From contig NZ_BCZK01000001.1 of the NCBI RefSeq assembly GCF_001598695.1, positions 744,001 through 808,000 of the forward strand: a DNA stretch of 64,000 bases, written 5' to 3'. The notes under the pieces are model-generated. The model was not told the DNA's origin. It ran no database searches and saw only the letters and a program-made list of their open reading frames with translations. This document shows positions 35,135 through 44,373 of this stretch, piece by piece. Source of the stretch: Klebsiella oxytoca NBRC 105695. Lineage in GTDB: Bacteria > Pseudomonadota > Gammaproteobacteria > Enterobacterales > Enterobacteriaceae. A program made the position numbers and the translations under genes. Positions within the stretch are counted from its first letter, which is position 1, and each line of letters opens with the position of its first letter.

Positions 35135-35776
35135 ATGTTTACCGGTATTGTGCAGGGGACCGCCAGAGTGGTGGCCATTGATGAAAAACCCAACTTTCGC
35201 ACCCACGTCGTGGAGCTGCCTGAGCATATGCTTGCGGGGCTCGAAACCGGGGCTTCGGTAGCTCATAACGGCTGCTGTTTAACCGTCACCGATATCGATG
35301 GCGCGCGAGTGAGTTTTGACCTGATGAAAGAGACCTTGCGCATCACCAATCTGGGCGCGCTGCGCGAGGGCGACAGCGTTAACGTCGAACGAGCGGCAAA
35401 ATTCAGCGATGAAATTGGCGGCCACCTGATGTCAGGCCATATTATGACCACCGCGGAAGTGGTTAAAATTCTGACGTCGGAAAATAATCGCCAAATCTGG
35501 TTTAAGGTTCAGGACCCGACGCTGATGAAATATATCCTTTATAAAGGCTATATCGGCGTCGATGGTATTAGCCTCACGGTAGGGGAAGTGACGCCCACCC
35601 GGTTTTGCGTGCATTTGATCCCGGAAACGCTGCAGCGCACCACCCTTGGCGTGAAAAAGCTGGGGGACCGGGTAAATATTGAGATCGATCCGCAGACTCA
35701 GGCCGTTATCGATACCGTTGAGCGCGTTCTGGCGGCAAAAGAAGCAGCAGTGGCCCTGAAAAACGCGGCCGAATAA
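35135..35776 (+). CDS. ribE: Riboflavin synthase alpha chain
   Basis: Trimeric enzyme of 213 residues that converts two molecules of 6,7-dimethyl-8-ribityllumazine to riboflavin plus the pyrimidine precursor; called ribC or ribE in E. coli. Two tandem lumazine-binding barrels are visible, starting [12 protein letters not shown] and, in the second, [19 protein letters not shown] six bases before the ATG supports the start. It is a single gene, divergent from mdtK and convergent with cfa, as in E. coli. Confidence 0.96.
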   Translation: MFTGIVQGTARVVAIDEKPNFRTHVVELPEHMLAGLETGASVAHNGCCLTVTDIDGARVSFDLMKETLRITNLGALREGDSVNVERAAKFSDEIGGHLMSGHIMTTAEVVKILTSENNRQIWFKVQDPTLMKYILYKGYIGVDGISLTVGEVTPTRFCVHLIPETLQRTTLGVKKLGDRVNIEIDPQTQAVIDTVERVLAAKEAAVALKNAAE

Positions 35777-35778
35777 TA

Positions 35779-35804
35779 AATTCCCCCGCCGAAGCGGGGG
35801 AATT
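35779..35804. terminator. Bidirectional terminator between ribE and cfa
   Basis: Arms AATTCCCCCGC and GCGGGGGAATT (11 bp) with loop CGAA, T-rich on both outer sides. It starts two bases after the ribE stop and ends one base before the cfa stop. Confidence 0.93.
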
Positions 35805-35805
35805 T

Positions 35806-36954
35806 TTAGCGGGCTACGCGCAGGCCGTGTTCGGCACCGCGAGAAAAAACCACCTGCCAGAGCTGAATATCGCGCGCGCGGAAAGCGCCGGCGCAGGCAT
35901 TCAGGTAATAGCTAAACATGCGTTTGAAGCGCTCCGAATAATTGTCGGCAATTTCCGGCCAGCTATTCAGAAAGCGCTCATACCAGGCCATTAGCGTGGT
36001 GTCGTAGTCGGCACCGAAATTATGCCAGTCTTCCATAACAAAATGCGGCTCGCTGGCTTCGGCAATCTGGCGTACTGAGGGCAAACAGCCGTTAGGGAAG
36101 ATATATTTATCGATCCACGGGTCGACGTTATGGTCGGTTTTTTTCGAGCCGATAGTATGCAGCAGGAAGCGGCCTTCGGGTTTCAAATTCCGGTCGACCA
36201 CGTCGAAGTAGGTGGCGTAATTTTTCGGCCCGACATGTTCAAACATGCCGACTGAGACGATACGGTCAAAGCTCTCTTGCAGGTCGCGGTAATCCTGCAG
36301 CAGGATAGTAACGTCAAGACCTGCGCAGCGCTGCTGGGCCATTTTTTGCTGCTCAGCTGAAATCGTGACGCCGACAACGCTGACCTGGTAATTTTTGGCC
36401 ATATAGTAGGCCAGTCCACCCCAGCCGCAGCCGATATCCAGCACCCGCATCCCCGGCTCAAGCTGAAGTTTACGGCAGATGAGATCTAATTTTGCCTGCT
36501 GTGCGTCTTCCAGATTATGCGCATCCTTCCAGTAAGCGCAGGAATACTGCATATAGGGATCGAGCATGCGGCTGAACAGATCGTTGCCTAAATCGTAATG
36601 CTCTTTCCCGACAATCCAGGACCGTTTTTTACTTTGCAGATTGAATAAGCGTGCAGTGGCGATACGCAGGGTATCTTTGAAATGATGGGGAAGCTGATTT
36701 TCCAGACCGGCGCGTAATACTTTATGGAAAAATATATCCAGCCGCTCGCAATCCCACCAGCCGTCCATATAGCTCTCGCCTAAACCCAGCGACCCTTCCT
36801 GCAAAACGCGTTTAAAAAAATGAGGGTTTTTAATCCGCAAATCGGAGGGCGCAGGACCATTAATTTCAATGCCCGCACGGCTTAATAATTCAGCTGCGAT
36901 TCGGTACCAGTCATCATTTGGTACACTTACTTCTTCTATACACGATGAACTCAT
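35806..36954 (-). CDS. cfa: Cyclopropane-fatty-acyl-phospholipid synthase
   Basis: Peripheral inner-membrane enzyme of 382 residues that adds a methylene from S-adenosylmethionine to unsaturated lipid chains. The SAM motif VLDIGCGWGG is at residues 171-180, YSCAYW (Cys139) and the active-site-region Cys354 (NACAGAFRARDIQLW) are in the E. coli positions. The long leader holds a promoter at 37172-37200. In E. coli the leader is a target of the RydC and related small RNAs. Convergent with ribE. Confidence 0.97.
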   Translation of the reverse strand: MSSSCIEEVSVPNDDWYRIAAELLSRAGIEINGPAPSDLRIKNPHFFKRVLQEGSLGLGESYMDGWWDCERLDIFFHKVLRAGLENQLPHHFKDTLRIATARLFNLQSKKRSWIVGKEHYDLGNDLFSRMLDPYMQYSCAYWKDAHNLEDAQQAKLDLICRKLQLEPGMRVLDIGCGWGGLAYYMAKNYQVSVVGVTISAEQQKMAQQRCAGLDVTILLQDYRDLQESFDRIVSVGMFEHVGPKNYATYFDVVDRNLKPEGRFLLHTIGSKKTDHNVDPWIDKYIFPNGCLPSVRQIAEASEPHFVMEDWHNFGADYDTTLMAWYERFLNSWPEIADNYSERFKRMFSYYLNACAGAFRARDIQLWQVVFSRGAEHGLRVAR

Positions 36955-37171
36955 AGCTTCTCCATCACGCCCAAGTGATCAGAACCTTAAAACAGCGTAG
37001 ACGCTTTTTTGGCTTTGTGAGAAATCTCACGGATAATCCGTAAGGCTGCTATCCGACGTAGAACAGAGGAAGGGAGATAACCCTTGCCGAAAGGCCTTCC
37101 ATGGTAAAACGGGATGCATCCTGCTCCCGTTAAAAATCAACTAATCTTTCTATTTATGTGATGCCGGATCC

Positions 37172-37200
37172 AGTATAGGCCGCTAAAAACAGGCTTTCAA
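37172..37200 (-). promoter_or_regulatory. Distal cfa promoter
   Basis: On the minus strand TTGAAA (37200-37195), a 17-base spacer and TATACT (37177-37172), preceded by CC. It stands about 215 bases before the cfa start, where the distal E. coli cfa promoter lies. The C before TATACT would also suit sigma-S. Confidence 0.72.
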
Positions 37201-37210
37201 CAAAAATATC

Positions 37211-37222
37211 TTAGCAAGCTAA
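37211..37222. promoter_or_regulatory. Perfect SlyA-type palindrome upstream of the cfa promoter
   Basis: TTAGCAAGCTAA, the full SlyA consensus palindrome, lies 10 bases upstream of the -35 element of the distal cfa promoter and just after the punC stop. The same 12-mer occurs at the slyA promoter in this window. Control of cfa by SlyA is inferred. Confidence 0.6.
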
Positions 37223-37254
37223 CTACTGGATCTGGCAACTATCAGCAGAATACC

Positions 37255-38439
37255 TTAAGCATGTGACGATTCTGTTTCCAGATGCGCGGCCTTATGCTGC
37301 ATGCGGTAGCCGATTCCGGCCAGCACGATGGAGACCAGCATCACGCTGGTGGTCGTTAGCAGCGGAGTGGCGATCAGCGTGGAGACCAGCAGGCTGGTCA
37401 AAAAACAGAGGCCAAGCTGCAGGGTGTTTTGCAACGCCGCGGCGCGGCCTGTCGCCTCAGGGAAGGGCTTCAATGCCTGGGCGACGACGATAGGATAGAT
37501 ACCGCCATTCACCACTGCCATGGCGCAGAACGGAATCATTAATCCCACCAGGGTTGCATTTTCCCGCAGGCCAACCAGCCAGGTGGCGGCCACGCTGACG
37601 GCGAAGATCGCCAGCAGCCACGGCAGAATTTGCTGGCCCTGCCATTTTTGCAGCGCCGCCCGGCAGCCGTAGCCACCTACCAGAAACGCGATGGTTTGCG
37701 GAACATAGCTCAGGCCGATAACGGTCGGGCCGTAGCCCATCTCGTGAAGGATAAACGGCGACCCCGTCAGCCAGGCAAAGAAGCTGGCGGAACAGGCGGC
37801 ATAGATCAGCACGTTGCCGCTATATTCCCGCGAACGCAGCAGGGCGAGGAACGTAAGCTTCTGCTGGGCGCTGACGATCCTTTTTTTCGCCGCCTTCAGG
37901 CGCAGGGCTGGCAGCATTAACAGCAGGGTAATGGCGAACAGAACGGCAAAAATAGCCTGCCATTCAAAATGAACCAGTAACCAGCTGCCGAGCAGCGGCG
38001 CCAGCGCAGGCGATAATCCCACCAGGGGCATAATGGCGGCGAAAATGCGGTTGGTTTTTTGAGCAGGATAATAATCGGTCACCATAGCCTGCCAGGTCAC
38101 CGCGGCGGCGCAAACCCCCAGAGCCTGGATAAAACGCAGCGCCAGCATCAGCGTAGCATCGCGGACCCAAAGCATGCCCAGACAGCCGATGGCAAAGATG
38201 GCCAGTCCGCTCAACAGCACCGGTTTACGGCCGTAACGATCGGAGATGGGCCCCCAGAAAAGCTGGCCCAGCGCAAAGCCCGCGAGAAACAGACTCAGGC
38301 TGGCGCTGATCGACGCCGCTGAGGTATGCAGATCTTGCTGCATGGCCGCAAAAGCCGGCAGGTACATATCGGTGGCCAGAAAGCCCAGAACGCTGAGTCC
38401 GGCCAGCCAGACTAAAAATCCTTTCCCAGGTTGTTGCAT
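37255..38439 (-). CDS. punC: PunC (YdhC), purine nucleoside MFS transporter
   Basis: Inner-membrane MFS protein of 394 residues with about twelve hydrophobic segments, close to E. coli YdhC/PunC (403). [19 protein letters not shown] is the Bcr/CflA-type start and [17 protein letters not shown] the MFS loop 2-3 motif. The E. coli protein imports purine nucleosides and is activated by PunR, encoded divergently 112 bases away as here. Earlier annotations call it a Bcr/CflA drug exporter; the synteny with punR favours the purine role. Confidence 0.92.
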   Translation of the reverse strand: MQQPGKGFLVWLAGLSVLGFLATDMYLPAFAAMQQDLHTSAASISASLSLFLAGFALGQLFWGPISDRYGRKPVLLSGLAIFAIGCLGMLWVRDATLMLALRFIQALGVCAAAVTWQAMVTDYYPAQKTNRIFAAIMPLVGLSPALAPLLGSWLLVHFEWQAIFAVLFAITLLLMLPALRLKAAKKRIVSAQQKLTFLALLRSREYSGNVLIYAACSASFFAWLTGSPFILHEMGYGPTVIGLSYVPQTIAFLVGGYGCRAALQKWQGQQILPWLLAIFAVSVAATWLVGLRENATLVGLMIPFCAMAVVNGGIYPIVVAQALKPFPEATGRAAALQNTLQLGLCFLTSLLVSTLIATPLLTTTSVMLVSIVLAGIGYRMQHKAAHLETESSHA

Positions 38440-38551
38440 ATCATTCTCTTTTTAGTGATGCAGGTACGATGGCGCAGAGTGTAGGGAGTGCATTCAGGCT
38501 TGTGAAACGCTAATATTTGTCAGGTGAATTCAAAAATTTTGCAGGCAGAAA

Positions 38552-39463
38552 ATGTGGTCTGAATACTCGCTTGAAGTTGTCGATGCTGTCGCCCGCAACG
38601 GCAGCTTTAGCGCCGCTGCGCAGGAATTGCACCGCGTCCCTTCGGCCGTCAGCTATACCGTGCGTCAGCTGGAAGAGTGGCTGGCGGTGCCGCTATTTGA
38701 ACGCCGCCATCGGGATGTCGAGCTAACCCCTGCCGGCGTTTGGTTTTTGCAGGAAGGGCGATCTGTTATCAAAAAAATGCAGATCACCCGCCAGCAGTGT
38801 CAGCAGATAGCCAACGGCTGGCGCGGACAGCTCTCTATCGCGGTGGATAATATCGTTAAGCCAACGCGTATGCGGCAGATGATCGTTGATTTCTATCGTC
38901 ACTTTGATGACGTTGAGCTGATTGTTTTTCAGGAGGTGTTCAACGGCGTCTGGGATGCGCTGGCCGACGGTCGCGTGGAGCTGGCGATCGGCGCAACGCG
39001 CTCAATTCCGGTCGGGGGCCGCTACGCCTTTCGTGATATGGGAATGCTGAGCTGGGACTGCGTCGTCGCAAGCCACCATCCGCTGGCCAAAATGACGGGA
39101 CCTTTAAGCGATGACGTCCTGCGCAACTGGCCATCGCTGGTCAGAGAGGATACTTCACGCTCGCTGCCGAAGCGGACCACCTGGCTGCTCGATAACCAGA
39201 AGAGGGTGGTTGTGCCGGACTGGGATGCCTCTGAAACCTGTCTCTCCGCGGGGCTGTGCGTCGGGATGGTGCCCGGGCATTTAGCAAAGCCGTGGCTCGA
39301 TAGCGGTGAATGGACGGCGCTGGAGCTGGAGAACCCATTCCCGGATGCTGCCTGCTGTCTGACGTGGCAGCAAAGCGATGCCTCTCCGGCCCTGTTATGG
39401 CTGCTGGATTATCTTGGCGATAGCGAAACGCTGAATCGGGAGTGGCTGCGGGCGCCGGAATAA
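38552..39463 (+). CDS. punR: PunR (YdhB), LysR-type activator
   Basis: LysR-family regulator of 303 residues (E. coli 310). N-terminal helix-turn-helix MWSEYSLEVVDAVARNGSFSA...VSYTVRQLE and a periplasmic-binding-like effector domain. In E. coli PunR senses purine nucleosides and activates punC. The gene is divergent from punC and convergent with purR, 18 bases apart, as in E. coli. No PunR site was identified by eye in the 112-base gap. Confidence 0.92.
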   Translation: MWSEYSLEVVDAVARNGSFSAAAQELHRVPSAVSYTVRQLEEWLAVPLFERRHRDVELTPAGVWFLQEGRSVIKKMQITRQQCQQIANGWRGQLSIAVDNIVKPTRMRQMIVDFYRHFDDVELIVFQEVFNGVWDALADGRVELAIGATRSIPVGGRYAFRDMGMLSWDCVVASHHPLAKMTGPLSDDVLRNWPSLVREDTSRSLPKRTTWLLDNQKRVVVPDWDASETCLSAGLCVGMVPGHLAKPWLDSGEWTALELENPFPDAACCLTWQQSDASPALLWLLDYLGDSETLNREWLRAPE

Positions 39464-39481
39464 CCGACGCCGCAGGAAAGG

Positions 39482-40507
39482 TTAACGGCGGTAATCGACA
39501 AACGGGCCGTCGGCCACAGAGCGGCGCTCGACCAGACGCGGATGGACTTCAATCGACTGCGAGACTTCGCGCTTATTGACGATGCGATCCAGCAGCATAT
39601 TAAAGGCCGCTTCGCCCAGAGAGTCTTTAGGCTGATGGATGGTGGTCAGCGCCGGGCTGAAGTAGCGGGCGTTGCGCACGTTATCATAACCGATCAGCGA
39701 AATATCCTGCGGCACGCGCAGCCCCATTTCATCCGCCGCGCAGATGGCGCCCATGGCCATAATATCGCCGCCGCAGAAAATAGCCGTCGGGCGAGGATGC
39801 TGGTTGAGAATTTGCTGCATGGCGCGATAGCCGGACTCCGGTTCAAAATCGCCCTGGACAATCCAGTTTTCCGGAACGCCGATCTGCGCTTCTTCCATGG
39901 CTTTCATAAAGCCTGCCAGCCGGCCCGCACCGGTGTTACGCTCCAGTGGGCCTGGGATCACGCCGATATCGCGGTGGCCGCGTTCAACCAGGTAGCGTCC
40001 GGCAATATAGCCGCCTTCGAAGGCGTTATCGACGACCGAATCAGTAAAGTCGGCTTTTGCCTCGCCCCAGTCCATGACCACCATCGGGATGTGGCGATAC
40101 TCTTCCAGCATGCTTAAAACTGATTCCGGATACTCGGAGCACATCACCAGCAGGCCATCAACGCGCTTCTGCGCCATCATTGACAGATAGGCGCGCTGTT
40201 TCTCCGGGTCGTTCCAGGCGTTGCCGAGGATAAGGGTATAGCCCTTCTGGAAGCAGTTTTTCTCGACTGCTTCGATAATCTCGGCGAAATAAGCCGCTTC
40301 GCTGCTGGTCGCCAGCAGACCAATAGACTTGGTGTGATTGACCTTCAGGCTGCGAGCAACGGCGCTGGGGGAGTAATGCAGCTCCTTAATGGCCGCCCAT
40401 ACCGCATTGCGCGTCTCTTCCGCTACGAATCGGGTTTTGTTAATTACATGTGATACTGTTGTAGTGGAAACGTTTGCGCGTTTCGCTACATCTTTAATAG
40501 TTGCCAT
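39482..40507 (-). CDS. purR: Purine repressor PurR
   Basis: LacI-family repressor of 341 residues, same length as E. coli PurR, with hypoxanthine or guanine as corepressor. [23 protein letters not shown], hinge helix, and effector domain ([31 protein letters not shown]). Two PurR operators are visible: one in the leader at 40551-40566 and one inside the HTH codons at 40465-40480, matching the two-operator autoregulation described in E. coli. Confidence 0.97.
   Translation of the reverse strand: MATIKDVAKRANVSTTTVSHVINKTRFVAEETRNAVWAAIKELHYSPSAVARSLKVNHTKSIGLLATSSEAAYFAEIIEAVEKNCFQKGYTLILGNAWNDPEKQRAYLSMMAQKRVDGLLVMCSEYPESVLSMLEEYRHIPMVVMDWGEAKADFTDSVVDNAFEGGYIAGRYLVERGHRDIGVIPGPLERNTGAGRLAGFMKAMEEAQIGVPENWIVQGDFEPESGYRAMQQILNQHPRPTAIFCGGDIMAMGAICAADEMGLRVPQDISLIGYDNVRNARYFSPALTTIHQPKDSLGEAAFNMLLDRIVNKREVSQSIEVHPRLVERRSVADGPFVDYRR
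40465..40480 (-). promoter_or_regulatory. PurR operator inside the purR coding region
   Basis: On the minus strand GCGCAAACGTTTCCAC fits ANGCAANCGNTTNCNT except at the two end positions. It overlaps the codons for RANVST in the helix-turn-helix. E. coli purR also has an intragenic operator that acts as a roadblock. Confidence 0.75.
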
Positions 40508-40550
40508 TACTTCTCACTCCAGACCTTGACCTGATCGTCTGTTTATCGGT

Positions 40551-40566
40551 ACGTAAACGATTGCCT
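40551..40566 (-). promoter_or_regulatory. PurR operator in the purR leader
   Basis: On the minus strand AGGCAATCGTTTACGT is a full match to ANGCAANCGNTTNCNT, 44 bases before the purR start. Autoregulatory operator by analogy with E. coli. Confidence 0.85.
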
Positions 40567-40757
40567 GTACACACCCTGGCGCCAAAATGGATCATGGCAT
40601 CACGTCGGGAAAACGACACAGAACGACAGGAAGGGGTCAATGGCCGATACGCTTTCAAATTAGCGTGGGATTTTGTCCGATCTTGGGGCAAAGGGGAAGA
40701 GCAAAAATGTGCATCACTCTAAATCTCGGAAGATTTTTACGCTATTCTGTGTAAAAA

Positions 40758-40769
40758 TGAGCAAGCTCA
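40758..40769. promoter_or_regulatory. SlyA-like palindrome upstream of ynhF
   Basis: TGAGCAAGCTCA matches TTAGCAAGCTAA at 10 of 12 positions and is set in a longer imperfect repeat (AAAAATGAGC...GCTCACTTTT, 40753-40774), 34 bases before the ynhF start. It could be an operator or part of the leader structure. Weak evidence. Confidence 0.35.
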
Positions 40770-40803
40770 CTTTTCATGTGGGGATAATCAGGGGGAAAAA
40801 TTG

Positions 40804-40893
40804 ATGGATACAAATTTAAAGTTTTCGCTGACGACAACGATTATTGTTCTGGGTTTGATTGTTGCCGCAGGTTTGACTGCAGTACTGCACTAA
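40804..40893 (+). CDS. ynhF: YnhF, 29-residue membrane protein
   Basis: Small open frame of 29 codons: MDTNLKFSLTT followed by a hydrophobic helix (TIIVLGLIVAAGLTAVLH). It is nearly the same as E. coli YnhF, which is also encoded between purR and ydhP. AGGGGG stands about 9 bases before the ATG. E. coli YnhF is an inner-membrane small protein made under stress; its function is unknown. A short hairpin (AGGGAG...CTCCCT, 40906-40925) follows the gene. Confidence 0.9.
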   Translation: MDTNLKFSLTTTIIVLGLIVAAGLTAVLH

Positions 40894-41063
40894 TTCTTTA
40901 CTGAGAGGGAGGGGCCGCTCTCCCTTTACCCCCCCGCCTATTATTATCAATTTCGCAAAAATCTTTTGCCATTTCGTTTACTTTTGTTTTTCTGTGATTG
41001 ATGTCATGCTTTTGACTTCTGAATAAGATGCCGTCGCTGAAGGCGGCCTGATGGAGTTCCTGC

Positions 41064-42230
41064 ATGAAAATCAACTTTCCCCTGCTCGCACTGGCGATCG
41101 GCGCCTTTGGTATCGGCACGACCGAGTTCTCCCCGATGGGACTATTACCGGTTATTGCTAAAGGCGTGGATGTGTCCATTCCGGCGGCGGGAATGCTCAT
41201 TAGCGCTTATGCCATCGGCGTGATGGTCGGTGCGCCGTTAATGACCCTGCTGCTCTCCCACCGCGCGCGCAGAAATGCGCTAATCTTTCTGATGGCCATT
41301 TTTACCCTCGGTAATGTGCTCTCTTCAATTGCCCCGGATTACACTACGCTGCTGCTGTCGCGCATTATTACCAGCCTCAACCACGGCGCCTTCTTCGGTC
41401 TCGGCTCGGTGGTGGCGGCGAGCGTGGTGCCTAAACATAAGCAGGCCAGCGCGGTAGCAACGATGTTTATGGGGCTGACGATCGCCAATATCGGCGGCGT
41501 TCCTGCGGCAACCTGGCTGGGCGAAACTATCGGCTGGCGAATGTCGTTTCTGGCAACGGCGGGGCTGGGCGTTGTAGCGATGATCGGCCTGTGGCTGTCG
41601 CTACCGAAGGGCAGCGCCGGCGAACGTCCGGACGTGAAGCAGGAACTTGCGGTGCTGATGCGTCCGCAGGTGCTGTCGGCGCTATTGACCACCGTGTTGG
41701 GCGCCGGGGCGATGTTCACGCTTTATACCTATATCTCCCCGGTTCTGCATACCATCACCCACGCTTCACCGCTGTTTGTGACCGCCATGCTGGTGCTGAT
41801 TGGCGTCGGTTTCTCGCTGGGTAACTATCTCGGCGGTAAGTTTGCCGACCGTTCCGTTACCGCAACGCTGAAGGGCTTTCTTCTGCTGCTGATGGTCATT
41901 ATGCTGGCGATCCCGCTGCTGGCTCAGTCGCAGGTGGGAGCGGCGATAAGTATGGTTGTCTGGGGGGCGGCGACGTTTGCGGTGGTACCGCCTTTGCAGA
42001 TGCGCGTGATGCGCGTCGCTCATGAGGCGCCGGGGCTGTCTTCATCGGTTAATATCGGGGCCTTCAATCTTGGTAACGCGCTGGGCGCGGCGGCGGGCGG
42101 CGCGGTTATATCCGGCGGCCTGGGATATGCGTTCGTACCGGTGATGGGAGCGATTATCGCGGGCGTAGCGCTACTGCTGGTGCTGTTCAGCGGGCGGGCG
42201 CAACCGGAAGAGGCGTTTGCTAACCATTAA
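41064..42230 (+). CDS. ydhP: YdhP, MFS transporter of the arabinose-efflux type
   Basis: Inner-membrane protein of 388 residues (E. coli 389), twelve hydrophobic segments, with GTTEFSPMGLLPVIAKGVDVSIPAAG at the start and GAPLMTLLLSHRARRNALIFLM as the loop 2-3 motif. AraJ/SotB-like transporters of this group are called sugar or drug exporters, but the substrate of YdhP is not known. Convergent with sodB across a strong terminator. Confidence 0.93.
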   Translation: MKINFPLLALAIGAFGIGTTEFSPMGLLPVIAKGVDVSIPAAGMLISAYAIGVMVGAPLMTLLLSHRARRNALIFLMAIFTLGNVLSSIAPDYTTLLLSRIITSLNHGAFFGLGSVVAASVVPKHKQASAVATMFMGLTIANIGGVPAATWLGETIGWRMSFLATAGLGVVAMIGLWLSLPKGSAGERPDVKQELAVLMRPQVLSALLTTVLGAGAMFTLYTYISPVLHTITHASPLFVTAMLVLIGVGFSLGNYLGGKFADRSVTATLKGFLLLLMVIMLAIPLLAQSQVGAAISMVVWGAATFAVVPPLQMRVMRVAHEAPGLSSSVNIGAFNLGNALGAAAGGAVISGGLGYAFVPVMGAIIAGVALLLVLFSGRAQPEEAFANH

Positions 42231-42251
42231 GTTCACGTGAAGTGAAATAAT

Positions 42252-42281
42252 AACCGCAGAAGCAGCAATGCTTCTGCGGTT
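42252..42281. terminator. Bidirectional terminator between ydhP and sodB
   Basis: Arms AACCGCAGAAGCA and TGCTTCTGCGGTT (13 bp) with loop GCAA; T-rich on the minus-strand side (ATTATTTC) and GGCTTTTAT on the plus side. Confidence 0.93.
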
Positions 42282-42286
42282 GGCTT

Positions 42287-42868
42287 TTATGCTGCCAGAT
42301 TAGCGGCAACAAACTTCCAGTTTACCAGCGCCCAGAAGTGTTCCAGATAGTTCGGACGGGCGTTACGGTAGTCGATGTAATACGCATGTTCCCAGACATC
42401 CACGGTCAGCAGCGGGGTAGCGTCGCTGGTCAGCGGCGTACCGGCGTTGCTGGTAGAGACGATGGCCAGGCTACCGTCGGCATTTTTCACCAGCCAGGTC
42501 CAGCCTGCGCCGAAATTTTTTGCCGCCGCGTCGGTGAATTTGGCCTTGAAATCCGCGAAGCTGCCGAAGGATTTAGCGATAGCCGCCGCCAGTTCGCCTT
42601 CCGGTTCGCCACCGGCGTTTGGTGCCAGGCAGTTCCAGTAGAAGGTGTGGTTCCAGACCTGCGCGGCGTTGTTGAAGACGCCGCCATCGGAAGAACGCAC
42701 GATCTCTTCCAGGGTTTTGCCTTCAAACGCGGTGCCTTTGATCAGGTTGTTAAGGTTAGTCACATAGGCCTGGTGGTGCTTACCGTAGTGGTATTCCAGG
42801 GTTTCCGCTGAAATGTGCGGCGCCAGGGCGTCTTTTGCATATGGTAATGCAGGTAATTCGAACGACAT
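42287..42868 (-). CDS. sodB: Iron superoxide dismutase
   Basis: Cytoplasmic Fe-SOD of 193 residues. Metal ligands lie in [10 protein letters not shown] (His27), WNHTFYW (His74), and the [11 protein letters not shown] segment (Asp157 and His161). The start at [10 protein letters not shown] has AAAGGAGAGTAGCA directly upstream, the same leader end as E. coli sodB, where the RyhB small RNA pairs. The longer open frame to 42934 is the leader and not coding. Confidence 0.97.
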   Translation of the reverse strand: MSFELPALPYAKDALAPHISAETLEYHYGKHHQAYVTNLNNLIKGTAFEGKTLEEIVRSSDGGVFNNAAQVWNHTFYWNCLAPNAGGEPEGELAAAIAKSFGSFADFKAKFTDAAAKNFGAGWTWLVKNADGSLAIVSTSNAGTPLTSDATPLLTVDVWEHAYYIDYRNARPNYLEHFWALVNWKFVAANLAA

Positions 42869-43179
42869 TGCTACTCTCCTTTTTATCGTTATACCCTTCA
42901 TAATCCCAGCGGCATCTGTATTAACTGCCTGCACTTACCCCGGTCATGTACTGTTGTTCGCTCCCGGGATGCGCTGAGCTGCCGCAAGACTCGGCTTATG
43001 CCTCGCCCCTTTGAGGCCTGCGCAAGCGCGGTTCAAAACGGCAGGGCGTTCTGTGATGCTGCTGCAATTATTCTGGGTCTGGTGCGCGCAATAACCCTGT
43101 ATTGCGCAAGGTAATAGTAGCAAATTAAAAGATGTGGCAAAAGAGAGAGTTACCCTGTCGCCGCAGCGACAAGGCACAT
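42869..43179. other. sodB leader and promoter region
   Basis: About 310 bases between sodB and mepH without a gene. It holds the sodB leader, whose last ~20 bases match the E. coli RyhB-target leader, and a small hairpin at 43156-43171 (TGTCGC...GCGACA) after mepH that may end the mepH transcript. No other element identified. Confidence 0.5.
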
Positions 43180-44034
43180 TTAGCGAATGGTTTTCGGCGT
43201 CATAACGCGACGCGCGCCGACGTAGTGGCGTACCCAGTAATCGTCGCTTAAAGAGGTAATCTGTATATCGCGACCGGTGCGCGGAGACTGGATAAACTTG
43301 CCGTTGCCGACGTATACCCCGACGTGATCTGCCGTCCCGCGCCCGCGGGTGCGGAAGAAGACGAGATCCCCGCTTTGCAGCTCGCCGCGATCCACTGGAC
43401 GAGCGTCGCGCAGGTGATACATCTCATTGGCAGTGCGCGGAATATGAATTTTAACCAGGTCTTTATAGGCGTAATAGACCAGACCACTGCAATCAAATCC
43501 GGTGCGCGGAGAGGTCCCGCCCCAGCGATAAGGTTTGCCAATCTGATCCATCAACTTTGACATCGCGGTGCTTTGCGCTTTTTGTACCCGCGCTTTATGC
43601 GCATCGGCGATAGTCAGCTGCGGCTCGTCGGCAATGGGTTTGCAGCGGGTTTTATAGCCTTTACGCGCCACGCACTTTTTCTGCAGGCTCGCCGCGGCCA
43701 GCTTGCTTTCCGCAATCGACCTTGTCGAGCTGGCGCACAGCTTTTTGTAGCCCTTGCGCAGGACGCATTTTTTGGTGGCGCTGGCGGTCTGGCGTGAAGC
43801 GGTTGTTTTGCTGCGGCTGGCGGTCGGTGTTTTTTTGCTGGAGGTTTTGGCGGTGGTTTTGCTTTTGGAACTGGCTGCTTTTTTCTTACGCTCTGCGGTA
43901 GTGCCTTTAGCCGGATGCGCTTTGGGCGTGGCCGAAGCGTGCGTATGCCCGGAAGCATGCGCCAGCGGCGTAAGTGAAATAGATGTGAAAAGTAATGCAC
44001 AGAGCGAAATCGCGATTTTGTTAAGACGCGCCAC
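43180..44034 (-). CDS. mepH: MepH (YdhO), murein DD-endopeptidase
   Basis: Periplasmic NlpC/P60 enzyme of 284 residues (E. coli 271) that cleaves peptidoglycan cross-links during growth. Signal peptide to LTPLAHA, then a long Lys/Ser/Thr-rich linker, two copies of a CxxRKGYKxxC motif (CVLRKGYKKLC and CVARKGYKTRC), and the catalytic domain with Cys in FDCSGLVYYAY and His in DHVGVYVG. The two Cys motifs may form disulfide-linked modules. Confidence 0.94.
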   Translation of the reverse strand: MARLNKIAISLCALLFTSISLTPLAHASGHTHASATPKAHPAKGTTAERKKKAASSKSKTTAKTSSKKTPTASRSKTTASRQTASATKKCVLRKGYKKLCASSTRSIAESKLAAASLQKKCVARKGYKTRCKPIADEPQLTIADAHKARVQKAQSTAMSKLMDQIGKPYRWGGTSPRTGFDCSGLVYYAYKDLVKIHIPRTANEMYHLRDARPVDRGELQSGDLVFFRTRGRGTADHVGVYVGNGKFIQSPRTGRDIQITSLSDDYWVRHYVGARRVMTPKTIR

Positions 44035-44373
44035 TGAGCAATCCCCTGATTAAATTACAGACATATACCTATGCCTGACGATGAATGACAAAACGCATCG
44101 ATTCTAAAGCATAAAATCGTGGAAAGTTAATACTCTTTTGTATCTAAAGTCTCGTTTGGTTAACATTTGCAAAAAAATGCGTCTCCCGGCGGGCTCGCCG
44201 CATGAAAAACGCGCAATGCGTTGCTGCGTATAGCAATAAAATGATATTTTTGAGGCAACTTTTGCCTACAGAAGATAAAATGTAGCAAGTGAAAAAAATG
44301 TTATTATCGGTCCTGCGTTCAGGGCGCTACAATGACAAATTACTGCCGTAGAGAAGTTTAAGGAAGCACGACA
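44035..44373. other. Divergent region between mepH and grxD
   Basis: About 340 AT-rich bases with no gene. TACAAT at 44328-44333 is a likely -10 for grxD. No repeat or small RNA recognised. Confidence 0.45.
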
